NCBI GenBank assembly: GCA_050946775.1
Contig: JBMNVL010000027.1
Location: 1-19,802, forward strand
Source of the DNA: UMGS1474 sp050946775
GTDB lineage: Bacteria; Bacillota; Clostridia; Oscillospirales; Acutalibacteraceae
Length of the DNA stretch: 19,802 nt
Direction: 5' to 3'
The position numbers were made by a program, and so were the translations under genes. Shown here piece after piece: positions 1 to 6,175 of the stretch; within the stretch, counting starts at the first letter, position 1, and every line of letters starts with the position of its first letter. The notes beneath the pieces are model-generated. The model was not told the origin of the DNA. It ran no database searches and was given only the letters and a program-made list of their open reading frames with translations.

Positions 1-4
1 ATCG

Positions 5-586
5 TTACTCCTTTTCCAGTCCGCCGAACTGGTCGAACGGCCAGATCCGCCAGACCGCCTTGCCGGCGATATCCTCGCACTTGACGAAGCCGATGTCGGC
101 CGCGCGGCTGTCGTGGGAATTCTGGCGGTTGTCGCCCATCACGAAAACGCATCCGGCGGGTACCGTCTGCGGGGTTTGGAAATCCCGCTGAGGCGTGCCG
201 TTATACGGGTTTTCCAGCCAGATATACGACTCGTTTTGCTCCTGCCCGTTGACCAGCACCTTGCCGTCGGCCGTGATCTCCACCGTGTCGCCCTCAACGC
301 CGATCACCCGCTTGACCAGCGGCTCCACGGTGTAGCGGTTGATCACGACGATATCGCCCCGTTCGGGGGTATAGGCGATGGAGGTGCGCAGCACCAGCCG
401 GTCGCCGTCCTGCAGCGTCTGAAGCATCGACGTGCCGTCCACCCCGACGATGCGAAACGCCAGCGCAAACAGCGCCACGATGACCACCAGCGCCAGCACG
501 GCGGTGCCCATCCAATCGTAGAGATCGTATATCCGGCGGACCTTCGCCGCCTGCGTTTTGGTTTCGGTCTGCGTGATGGAGTCCAT
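5..586 (-). CDS. lepB: Signal peptidase I
   Basis: Type I signal peptidase (S26), 193 aa, which removes signal peptides from exported proteins at the outer face of the membrane. One N-terminal transmembrane helix spans about residues 27-47. The catalytic serine is S53 in the GTSM motif, the general-base lysine is K92 in VKRVIG, and the family box GDNRQNSHDSR lies at 151-161. All catalytic boxes and the usual Gram-positive length are present. I chose the ATG at 586 because GGAGG sits 8 nt upstream. A longer in-frame start at 649 would lie inside the promoter. It has its own sigma-A promoter just upstream. In many Firmicutes lepB directly follows rplS; here an LRR/FN3 gene lies between them. 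The stop codon is at the left edge of the window, so any downstream partner (often rbgA or rnhB) is not visible. Confidence 0.96.
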   Translation of the reverse strand: MDSITQTETKTQAAKVRRIYDLYDWMGTAVLALVVIVALFALAFRIVGVDGTSMLQTLQDGDRLVLRTSIAYTPERGDIVVINRYTVEPLVKRVIGVEGDTVEITADGKVLVNGQEQNESYIWLENPYNGTPQRDFQTPQTVPAGCVFVMGDNRQNSHDSRAADIGFVKCEDIAGKAVWRIWPFDQFGGLEKE

Positions 587-620
587 GACCGACGCCTCCG
601 TTTCTGCAAAAACTGGGATC

Positions 621-649
621 AGTATACCACATTTTTCTCCCGCCGTCAA
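621..649 (-). promoter_or_regulatory. lepB: Sigma-A promoter of lepB
   Basis: On the minus strand there is TTGACG (644-649), a 17-nt spacer, then TATACT (621-626) preceded by TG, so it is an extended -10. Spacing to the lepB ATG gives a leader of about 28 nt containing the GGAGG. It lies immediately downstream of the LRR-gene terminator, so lepB is probably transcribed independently of that gene. Confidence 0.82.
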
Positions 650-652
650 ACC

Positions 653-685
653 AAAAAACAGCGGGCAGCCGGATCGGCTGCCCGC
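653..685 (-). terminator. Rho-independent terminator of the LRR/FN3 gene
   Basis: A perfect 10-bp GC stem (661-670 with 676-685, loop ggatc) is followed on the minus strand by TG and six T residues (653-658). It begins 17 nt after the stop codon of the LRR/FN3 gene. Confidence 0.9.
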
Positions 686-701
686 CGTTTGTATGCGGGG
701 G

Positions 702-2531
702 TTATTTTACGGTGATCGTCTTGGGCGAATGGGCCGCGTTGTAGGTGACGCCGTCCACCTTGCGGTAGGCCTTGACGGTGAAGATATAGCTCTTGCCCTT
801 GGTCAGACCGGTCTTGGTAAAGGACGTGCCGGTGGAATCGGTCAGTTTGGTCCAGGATTCGCTGGTGTTGGTACGGTAGTAGACGAGATATCCCGTCGCA
901 CCGGCCACCTTGGTCCAGGCCACCTTCACGCTGCCGCCGGAGGTGGTCAGCGTGTAGTTGACCGTCGCCGGGCAGGTGGATACCGTCTTGGGCGAATGGG
1001 CTGCGTTGTAGGTGACGCCGTCCACCTTGCGGTAGGCCTTGACGGTGAAGATGTAGCTCTTGCCCGGCGTCAGCCCGGTCTTGGTATAGGTGGTGCCGGT
1101 GGAGTCGGCCAGCTTGGTCCAGGATTCGCTGGTGTTGGTGCGGTAGTAAACGAGATATCCCGTCGCGCCGGTCACCTTGGTCCAGGTCACCTTGACGCTG
1201 TTGGCGGTGGAGGTCAGCGTGTAGCTGACCGTCGCCGGGAGGGTGGACACCGTCTTGGGCGAATGAGCCGCGTTATAGATGACGCCGTCCACCTTGCGGT
1301 AGGCCTTGACGGTGAAGATGTAGCTCTTGCCCGGCGTCAGCCCGGTCTTGGTATAGGTGGTGCCGGTGGAATCGGCCAGCTTGGTCCAGGATTCGCCGGT
1401 GTTGGTGCGGTAGTAGACGAGATATCCCGTCGCGCCGGCCACCTTGGTCCAGTTCACCTTGACGCTGTTGGTGGTGGAGGTCAGCGTGTAGCTGACCGTC
1501 GCCGGGACGGTGGAGGTGGTCAGATACACGTAGTTGGAACTGTAGGTCTGGCCGCCTACCGTTTTGTAGGCCCGCACGGCGAATTTCTGGGTCATTCCCT
1601 TCGCCAGCCCGTTGGCGAGGAAGGTGTTGTAGGCGGTGCGCCCCACGTCGACGTATTTTTGAGTGGTGGCGTCGTAGCGGTAGACGATGTACCCCGTGGC
1701 GCCGCTCACCTTGTTCCAGCTCAGGGTAACGGTGGTATCGGTATAGGTCGCCTTCAGCCCGCTCACGCTGGCGACGGCGGTGTTGGAGGCGGAGGAGCCG
1801 GCAGGTGCGGCGGAGTTGTAATGGAACGTGGCAGCGGCAAGCGGTTCATTTCCTTCATCCCAAATACCTAGTTGTTGCTTTGTGCCGCCATAATACACGT
1901 CGGTCAGATTCCAGTCATTATGAAACGCATAATCCTCAATGCTTGTGACACTGGCAGGGATTGTAATGGTTTTCAGAGCTCCGCAATCTGCAAAGGTAGA
2001 ACCTTCAATCTTTGTAACTCCGTTGGGAATTGTAATCGTAGTTAGTTTGTTGCACACACGAAAAGCACCACCACCCAAGTTTTTCAATTCACTTGGAAGA
2101 AGGATATTATTCAACTCCCAGCACCCGGAAAAAGCACCTCTACCAATCGTGACGACACCTTTGGGAATCGTGGTATTTTTCAATACCCGACAACAATAAA
2201 ACGCATCGTTTCCAATTGTTTTAACACTATCCGGTATAGATATTTTTGTTAGTTTCACACATCCATAAAATGCCCCATTGCCGATAGTAGTAACGCCATT
2301 TTGAATATTGACAGCAGTAATAGATTCAAGATAATCTGTCCAGGGGGCATGAGTACCATAATCATACATCGACCCGCTGCCGGAGATAGTCAGGGTGCCG
2401 CCGTTGAGCGACCAGGTCAGGTTTGCGCCGCATTTGCCGGAGGTCGCCGCGCTGACGTGGAACACCAGCACCGACGACGCCGCAAGCACCAGCGCCAGCA
2501 GCACCGCCGCGATCCGTTTGCCTTTTTTCAT
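702..2531 (-). CDS. Secreted BspA-type leucine-rich repeat protein with four fibronectin III domains
   Basis: 609 aa. Residues 1-28 form a classical signal peptide (KKGKR, a hydrophobic core, then VSA). Residues 30-60 are the glycine-rich cap typical of BspA-like proteins. Residues 71-208 hold six 23-residue LRR_5 repeats (pattern L..I.IP..V..IG..AF..C), with a partial seventh to about 231. Four FN3 domains follow: a divergent one at about 254-342, then three nearly identical 89-residue copies at 343-431, 432-520 and 521-609. There is no LPXTG, SLH or dockerin, so it is probably secreted or loosely surface-bound. The family is usually linked to adhesion or protein binding; the ligand is unknown. 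The ATG at 2531 follows AAGGAGA. The LRR part is distinctly AT-rich while the FN3 and signal-peptide parts are GC-rich, suggesting mosaic origin. It is monocistronic, with its own promoter and terminator. Confidence 0.9.
   Translation of the reverse strand: MKKGKRIAAVLLALVLAASSVLVFHVSAATSGKCGANLTWSLNGGTLTISGSGSMYDYGTHAPWTDYLESITAVNIQNGVTTIGNGAFYGCVKLTKISIPDSVKTIGNDAFYCCRVLKNTTIPKGVVTIGRGAFSGCWELNNILLPSELKNLGGGAFRVCNKLTTITIPNGVTKIEGSTFADCGALKTITIPASVTSIEDYAFHNDWNLTDVYYGGTKQQLGIWDEGNEPLAAATFHYNSAAPAGSSASNTAVASVSGLKATYTDTTVTLSWNKVSGATGYIVYRYDATTQKYVDVGRTAYNTFLANGLAKGMTQKFAVRAYKTVGGQTYSSNYVYLTTSTVPATVSYTLTSTTNSVKVNWTKVAGATGYLVYYRTNTGESWTKLADSTGTTYTKTGLTPGKSYIFTVKAYRKVDGVIYNAAHSPKTVSTLPATVSYTLTSTANSVKVTWTKVTGATGYLVYYRTNTSESWTKLADSTGTTYTKTGLTPGKSYIFTVKAYRKVDGVTYNAAHSPKTVSTCPATVNYTLTTSGGSVKVAWTKVAGATGYLVYYRTNTSESWTKLTDSTGTSFTKTGLTKGKSYIFTVKAYRKVDGVTYNAAHSPKTITVK
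705..1505 (-). repeat. Three tandem 267-bp repeats encoding FN3 domains
   Basis: Copies at 705-971, 972-1238 and 1239-1505 are almost identical at the DNA level. The motif gtcttgggcgaatg recurs at 718, 985 and 1252, exactly 267 bp apart. Each unit encodes one 89-residue FN3 domain and keeps the frame, so copy number can change by recombination without breaking the gene. Confidence 0.93.
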
Positions 2532-2577
2532 ACCGATCCTCTCCTTTTAGAGATGTATTGTTTACGGATATCCGCCG

Positions 2578-2604
2578 CAAATGATGAATAGTATTCACCA
2601 TTTG
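2578..2604. promoter_or_regulatory. Candidate operator (27-bp palindrome) of the LRR/FN3 gene
   Basis: An inverted repeat of two 13-nt arms (caaatgRtgaata and its complement) surrounds a single central G at 2591, with one mismatch. It lies just downstream of the predicted -10, over the expected transcription start, a typical repressor position. It could instead act as a hairpin at the 5' end of the mRNA. The regulator is unknown. Confidence 0.6.
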
Positions 2605-2609
2605 CCACC

Positions 2610-2638
2610 ATTTTACCACGTCACCCGGCGTATGTAAA
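2610..2638 (-). promoter_or_regulatory. Sigma-A promoter of the LRR/FN3 gene
   Basis: On the minus strand there is TTTACA (2633-2638), a 17-nt spacer, then TAAAAT (2610-2615) with an upstream TG. The predicted start is near 2603, giving a leader of about 70 nt that begins with the palindrome at 2578-2604. Confidence 0.78.
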
Positions 2639-2778
2639 TCCCGGCGGGTGATTTTGGCGGATCGTCCGAAAACAGAATACCGCTTTGGGGCAAAAAAGTC
2701 CTATGCAGCCGGCATAATTTGGAAAATTTGCGGGAGAAAACGTGCCTTCGCCGGTTTGTGCGAATACGCGGGGCGCGT

Positions 2779-2847
2779 GTAGGGGAGGCGTTTCGCCTCC
2801 CGTTTTGGTCTGATACATTCCCGCGGGAGGGGAAACCCCTCCCCTAC
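2779..2847. repeat. Palindromic repeat element A (double hairpin)
   Basis: The outer arms gtaggggagg (2779-2788) and cctcccctac (2838-2847) are perfectly complementary. Inside are two smaller hairpins, ggaggcg/cgcctcc and gggaggggaaa/cccctccc. The layout is like a REP/MITE-type intergenic element. No transposase is present. Confidence 0.7.
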
Positions 2848-2880
2848 GGTGCCGCCACAAGTTTTCGGCGTGCGTCTTGC

Positions 2881-2944
2881 CTTCCCCTTGAGGGGAAGGT
2901 GGCCGAGGAGACGCTTGCGGCGACAGCTTCCCCTCAAGGGGAAG
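2881..2944. repeat. Palindromic repeat element B
   Basis: The left unit cttccccttgaggggaag (2881-2898) and right unit cttcccctcaaggggaag (2927-2944) are exact reverse complements, and each is itself nearly palindromic. They enclose a 28-nt spacer. The sequence resembles dispersed intergenic palindromes common in gut Clostridia. It is non-coding. Confidence 0.72.
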
Positions 2945-2982
2945 CCTTGCGCCCGCCACGGGTTGGCTTTGCTCCAAAACGC

Positions 2983-3017
2983 AAAAGCGCCGGAACGGCG
3001 AACCGTTCCGGCGTTTT
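2983..3017 (-). terminator. rplS: Rho-independent terminator of rplS
   Basis: An 11-bp stem (cgccggaacgg at 2988-2998 with ccgttccggcg at 3003-3013, loop cgaa) is followed on the minus strand by CTTTTGCGTTTT. It lies 10 nt past the rplS stop. Confidence 0.85.
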
Positions 3018-3022
3018 CGTTT

Positions 3023-3364
3023 TTACAGCTTCTCTTTGACCTTGGCGGCCTTACCCACGCGATCGCGCAGATAATACAGCTTGCTGCGGCGGACTTTACC
3101 GCGGCGCACCACCTTGACGTCGGCCACATTGGGGGAATGCAGCGGGAACACCCGCTCCACGCCCACGCCGTAGGAAACCCGGCGCACGGTGAAGGTCTCG
3201 GCCACGCCGCTGCCTCTCTTGGCAATGACGGTGCCCTCGAAAGCCTGGATGCGTTCGCGATCCCCTTCACGGATCTTCACGTCCACCCGCACGGTATCGC
3301 CGATGGCGAACTCCGGCGCGGCTTCCTTGATGCTCTCCTGAGCGATCTGCTTCAAAGCGTCCAT
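3023..3364 (-). CDS. rplS: 50S ribosomal protein L19
   Basis: 113 aa, the normal bL19 length. It contains the family sequences PEFAIGDTVRVDVKIREG, RIQAFEGTVIAKRG, FTVRRVSYGVGVERVFPLHSP and the basic C-terminal VVRRGKVRRSKLYYLRDRVGKAAKVKE. L19 sits at the interface of the 30S and 50S subunits. The ATG at 3364 follows GGGAGGAG with 7-nt spacing. Usually rplS is last in rpsP-rimM-trmD-rplS; here it stands alone behind its own promoter and a long leader, downstream of the DUF2344 gene, with its own terminator. Confidence 0.98.
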   Translation of the reverse strand: MDALKQIAQESIKEAAPEFAIGDTVRVDVKIREGDRERIQAFEGTVIAKRGSGVAETFTVRRVSYGVGVERVFPLHSPNVADVKVVRRGKVRRSKLYYLRDRVGKAAKVKEKL

Positions 3365-3496
3365 TGTAAAACTCCTCCCTGATTTTTCAGACGTTCATGG
3401 CCGACAAAGCCGCCGCCAGAGGACCATCCGCTTTAATGTCTTGCTTGCGCCTGGCATTAAACCCCGTGCCGGAAAACCCACACGGAACCTAAAGAC
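3365..3496 (-). ncRNA. Structured 5' leader of rplS (candidate L19 leader)
   Basis: About 130 nt separate the predicted transcription start (about 3496) from the rplS ATG. In transcript order the leader shows hairpin CCGTG/CACGG (3464-3485), hairpin TTTAATG/CATTAAA (3432-3461) and GC-rich segments up to the ribosome binding site. Ribosomal protein genes in Firmicutes often have autoregulatory leaders, and an L19 leader family is known. I infer this by position and structure, not by matching the consensus. Confidence 0.45.
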
Positions 3497-3502
3497 CAGA
3501 GT

Positions 3503-3531
3503 ATTTTAGCATACCTTTTCCCCGAATGCAA
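3503..3531 (-). promoter_or_regulatory. rplS: Sigma-A promoter of rplS
   Basis: On the minus strand there is TTGCAT (3526-3531), a 17-nt spacer, then TAAAAT (3503-3508) with an upstream TGC, so it is an extended -10. It starts only a few bases after the DUF2344 stop. No terminator is seen in between, so read-through from upstream is also possible. Confidence 0.85.
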
Positions 3532-3538
3532 GACTTTT

Positions 3539-4180
3539 TTAACAAAAAGGCGTATTATTTTTTGACAAAAGCTGAAGGCGCACCGCCCGCATGGCGATTT
3601 CCGGCTGATTTTGCGCCGCGCCGAGCGCCGTTTGGATCAGCGCCGGATTGACGGTGGTCTCCCCCGAACAAGGCAGGGTGACCTCCATTTGAACGCCCTC
3701 TTCGTCCCCGGTCAGCGACGGATCGATCAGATAGGGACGGATATCGATTTGCTTGAGCTGCTTTTTCTTGGTGCGCTTTTCGACGAGGATCTGATCGGCC
3801 GCCAGCAGTGCTTCCAGCGCCGACCGGGGACAATCAAACCACAGCCGCCACCGCGCCGCCGCCAGATCGGCCGGTTTCATCCGCGCCTCGCCGCAGTCGA
3901 CGATCCGCAGTCCCTCGGGCATGACGGCGTTGAGCCGGTCGACCACCTCGCCGTCGGGGATCTCCTCTTCCAGGCGGAAATCCATGCATTCCCGCAGCCC
4001 CTCGTACCCCAGTGACAAGGGCGCGGCGAAGGTGATATAGGGGTGGCGGTTGAACCCTTCGGTGTACCACACCGGCAGCGCCGCCCGGCGCAGCGCCCGG
4101 GTCATGGTGCGGTTGAGATCGAGATGGGAGATGTATTTCGCCCGGCCGGTCTTCTCAAAGTGTACCCGTACGCTTTTCAA
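3539..4180 (-). CDS. DUF2344 / TIGR03936 radical-SAM-associated protein
   Basis: 213 aa, the usual size for the TIGR03936 family, which accompanies the TIGR03960 radical-SAM protein. The N-terminal block FEKTGRAKYISHLDLNR and the following RALRRAALPVWYTEGFNRHP are diagnostic. The biochemical role is unknown. I chose the TTG at 4180 as start: AAAGGAGG lies 8 nt upstream and the encoded protein begins directly with the conserved domain (KSVRVHFEK). An ATG at 4279 would add 33 low-complexity residues and overlap the upstream gene by 125 nt. With the TTG start, the overlap with the upstream gene is 26 nt, indicating translational coupling. No terminator is visible before the rplS promoter. Confidence 0.88.
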   Translation of the reverse strand: MKSVRVHFEKTGRAKYISHLDLNRTMTRALRRAALPVWYTEGFNRHPYITFAAPLSLGYEGLRECMDFRLEEEIPDGEVVDRLNAVMPEGLRIVDCGEARMKPADLAAARWRLWFDCPRSALEALLAADQILVEKRTKKKQLKQIDIRPYLIDPSLTGDEEGVQMEVTLPCSGETTVNPALIQTALGAAQNQPEIAMRAVRLQLLSKNNTPFC

Positions 4181-6008
4181 CGCAGGCCCCTCCTTTCCAG
4201 CAGGACGCGCCGCAATGGGAGCATTTTTGGCGGCAGTTGGGGGTGGTGACGCTTTGGTGCGCCCGTTTGTTTTCCTCAATCAAAAATTCCTTGGTCACCC
4301 CGTAGTCGAGATGATCCCACGGAAAAACCTCGTCGTAGGGCCGGGTGCGGTTGGCGTAAAACGCCGGATCGATCCCGAGATCGGCGAAGACGCTCATCCA
4401 GGTGTCCAGCGAGAAATGCTCGCCCCAGGCGTCCAGCTTGCAGCCCCGGTTGTGGGCCTCCAGCAGCACCGCGCCCAGCCGCCGGTCGCCCCGTGCCAGC
4501 ACCCCTTCAAGGAAGCTGGTGGACGCGTCGTGCCAGCTGACGCTGAGTTTTTTGGTGGTGACCGATTTGAGCAAGTGCTGCTGCTTGGCCTTGAGCTGGT
4601 CGGCGGTGTCCTGCGGCTCCCATTGGAAGGGAGTAAAAGGCTTGGGCACGAAACAGGAGGCGCTGGCCGACACCGTGACCCCTTTGCTCTTGGGCTTGTT
4701 GGGATTTTGGTAGTAGGCGTCGACGATCTTTTGCCCCAGCGCGGCGATGCCGGCGATATCCTCCAGCGTTTCGGTGGGAAGCCCCACCATAAAATACAGC
4801 TTGACCGCCGTCCAGCCCCCGGCAAACGCCCGCCGGGCGGTGCGCAGGATCTCCTCCTCGGTCAGATTTTTGTTGATGGCGTCCCGCAGACGCTGGGTGC
4901 CGGCTTCCGGCGCGAAGGTCAGCCCGCTGCGGCGCAGGACGTTGAGCCGGTTGGCCAGCTCCTCCGAAAACCCGTCCACCCGCAAGCTGGGCAGGGTGAT
5001 GTTGGTATGTTCCTTTTCCGCCCAGTCGAGCAGCATGGGCAGCAATTCCTCCAGCCGGGTGTAGTCGCTGGTCGACAGGGACGAGAGGGAAAATTCCTCG
5101 TATCCGCTGGTGGCGCACAGACTGTGGCTTTGGCGGTCGATGGTTTCGGGGGATTTTTCCCGCACCGGGCGGTAGATAAAGCCCGCCTGGCAAAAGCGAC
5201 AGCCCCGGATACAGCCCCGGAAGATCTCGCTGACCGCCCGGTCGTGGACGATCTCGGTGAAGGGCACCACGAATTTTTCGGGGTAAAAGGACTTGTCCAT
5301 ATCCAGCATGATCCGCTTGCGCACCTTCGCCGGCGCGCCGTCGCGCGGGGTGACGGCGTTGATCGTGCCGTCGGGGTTATACGTCACGTCGTACAGGGAA
5401 GGGACGTAGTGCCCCTCAATTCCCGCGGCCTCCCGCAAAAAGTCGGCCCGGCGAAAGCCCTTGCGCTTGTGCTTACGGTAAAGCTCGGTCAGCTCGACGG
5501 TGGCTTCCTCTCCTTCGCCCAGGGAAAAGACGTCGACGAAATCCGCCAGCGGCTCGGGATTGCAAACGCAAGGCCCGCCGGCCACCACGATGGGATGGCT
5601 GTCGTCCCGGTCCCTGGCCAGCAGCGGCACACCCGCCAGCTCCAGCATATTGAGCATGGCGGTGTAACTCATTTCGTACTGCATGGTAAAGCCGAGAAAA
5701 TCAAAATGGCGGATGGAGTCGCGGCTTTCCAGACCGAACAGGTCGATCCCCTGCTCGCGCATCAGCGCCTCCATATCGGTATCGGGCGCAAACACCCGCT
5801 CGCACCAGACGCCCGGCATATCGTTGAGAAGACTGTACAAAATCTTCATCCCCAGATGGGACATCCCCACCTCGTACAGATCGGGAAAACAAAAGGCGTA
5901 GCGGATCTCCACCTCGTCGAGCGGCTTGACGACGCTGTTGAGCTCACCGCCGGCGTACCGCCCCGGTTTTTGCACCTTACAGAGCAATTGCTCAATCCTC
6001 TGGTCCAT
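4155..6008 (-). CDS. TIGR03960 family B12-binding/radical SAM protein
   Basis: 617 aa. Residues about 1-200 form a B12-binding-like alpha/beta domain (RYAFCFPDLYEVGMSHLG, then VVAGGPCVCNPEPLADF). The radical-SAM core follows, with the [4Fe-4S] CX3CX2C motif at C266, C270, C273 (RGCIRGCRFCQAGF). A cysteine-rich C-terminus (CRQKCSHCGASCW) may hold a second cluster. The product should bind SAM and iron-sulfur; its substrate is unknown. In many Clostridia this gene heads TIGR03960-TIGR03936-rng-rplU; here rplS follows instead. The ATG at 6008 has AGGAGG 6 nt upstream, and a perfect sigma-A promoter lies just before it. It is full length with no sign of damage. Confidence 0.95.
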   Translation of the reverse strand: MDQRIEQLLCKVQKPGRYAGGELNSVVKPLDEVEIRYAFCFPDLYEVGMSHLGMKILYSLLNDMPGVWCERVFAPDTDMEALMREQGIDLFGLESRDSIRHFDFLGFTMQYEMSYTAMLNMLELAGVPLLARDRDDSHPIVVAGGPCVCNPEPLADFVDVFSLGEGEEATVELTELYRKHKRKGFRRADFLREAAGIEGHYVPSLYDVTYNPDGTINAVTPRDGAPAKVRKRIMLDMDKSFYPEKFVVPFTEIVHDRAVSEIFRGCIRGCRFCQAGFIYRPVREKSPETIDRQSHSLCATSGYEEFSLSSLSTSDYTRLEELLPMLLDWAEKEHTNITLPSLRVDGFSEELANRLNVLRRSGLTFAPEAGTQRLRDAINKNLTEEEILRTARRAFAGGWTAVKLYFMVGLPTETLEDIAGIAALGQKIVDAYYQNPNKPKSKGVTVSASASCFVPKPFTPFQWEPQDTADQLKAKQQHLLKSVTTKKLSVSWHDASTSFLEGVLARGDRRLGAVLLEAHNRGCKLDAWGEHFSLDTWMSVFADLGIDPAFYANRTRPYDEVFPWDHLDYGVTKEFLIEENKRAHQSVTTPNCRQKCSHCGASCWKGGACVEKRTGTL

Positions 6009-6040
6009 AAACGGCCTCCTAAAGGAAAAATACTTTCCTT

Positions 6041-6069
6041 ATTATAGCGGAAAACGGCGGGGCTTTCAA
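6041..6069 (-). promoter_or_regulatory. Sigma-A promoter of the TIGR03960 operon
   Basis: On the minus strand there is TTGAAA (6064-6069), exactly 17 nt, then a perfect TATAAT (6041-6046). The leader of about 25 nt contains a small AAGGAAA/TTTCCTT hairpin just before AGGAGG. Confidence 0.88.
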
Positions 6070-6094
6070 CGATACGGCGAAAAAATTTTGAAAC

Positions 6095-6126
6095 TTTAAG
6101 GTTCTTTTAAGAACGATCGGTAAAAT
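6095..6126 (+). promoter_or_regulatory. Candidate activator-dependent promoter of the polyphosphate operon
   Basis: A -10-like TAAAAT (6121-6126) lies about 50 nt before the start codon, but no good -35 is at the right distance. In its place are two TTTAAG elements at 6095-6100 and 6106-6111, exactly 11 bp apart. That spacing is typical of Pho-box direct repeats, although this is not the B. subtilis consensus. A 6-bp stem (agggac 6137-6142, gtccct 6149-6154) follows in the leader. The regulatory role is inferred. Confidence 0.4.
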
Positions 6127-6175
6127 AAGCATCAGAAGGGACGGAAAAGTCCCTCACAAAAAAGAGGTGATGACC

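Larger units (their letters stand above)
2639..2982. other. Non-coding spacer between rplS and the LRR/FN3 gene
   Basis: No credible gene is present. Open frames here translate palindromic repeats (for example LPLEGKLSPQ-type peptides) and have no ribosome binding site. The spacer holds two palindromic repeat elements, listed separately. Confidence 0.75.

Noticed and set aside
587..649. Longer lepB start adding 21 residues
   Set aside because: It would place the start inside the -35 box of a near-perfect promoter. The ATG at 586 has its own GGAGG.
705..1505. Regular spacing suggesting a CRISPR or satellite array
   Set aside because: The unit is 267 bp, has no variable spacers and encodes an in-frame FN3 domain.
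558..1871. Plus-strand frame with internal repeats opposite the FN3 domains
   Set aside because: Its repeats only mirror the 267-bp FN3 repeats. There is no ribosome site, and it starts across the lepB promoter region.
2621..2977. Small minus-strand frame in the spacer next to rplS
   Set aside because: The peptide is a translation of palindromic elements A and B. It has no ribosome site, and such peptides are common mis-annotations.
4181..4279. Upstream ATG for the DUF2344 gene
   Set aside because: The extra 33 residues are low complexity and encoded within the TIGR03960 C-terminus. The TTG at 4180 has a much better ribosome site and matches the domain start.
4050..6047. Plus-strand 665-codon open frame opposite TIGR03960
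   Set aside because: It is in codon register with the sense gene, is Gly/His/Arg-rich without domains, and covers the real gene's promoter and start. It is a codon-bias shadow.
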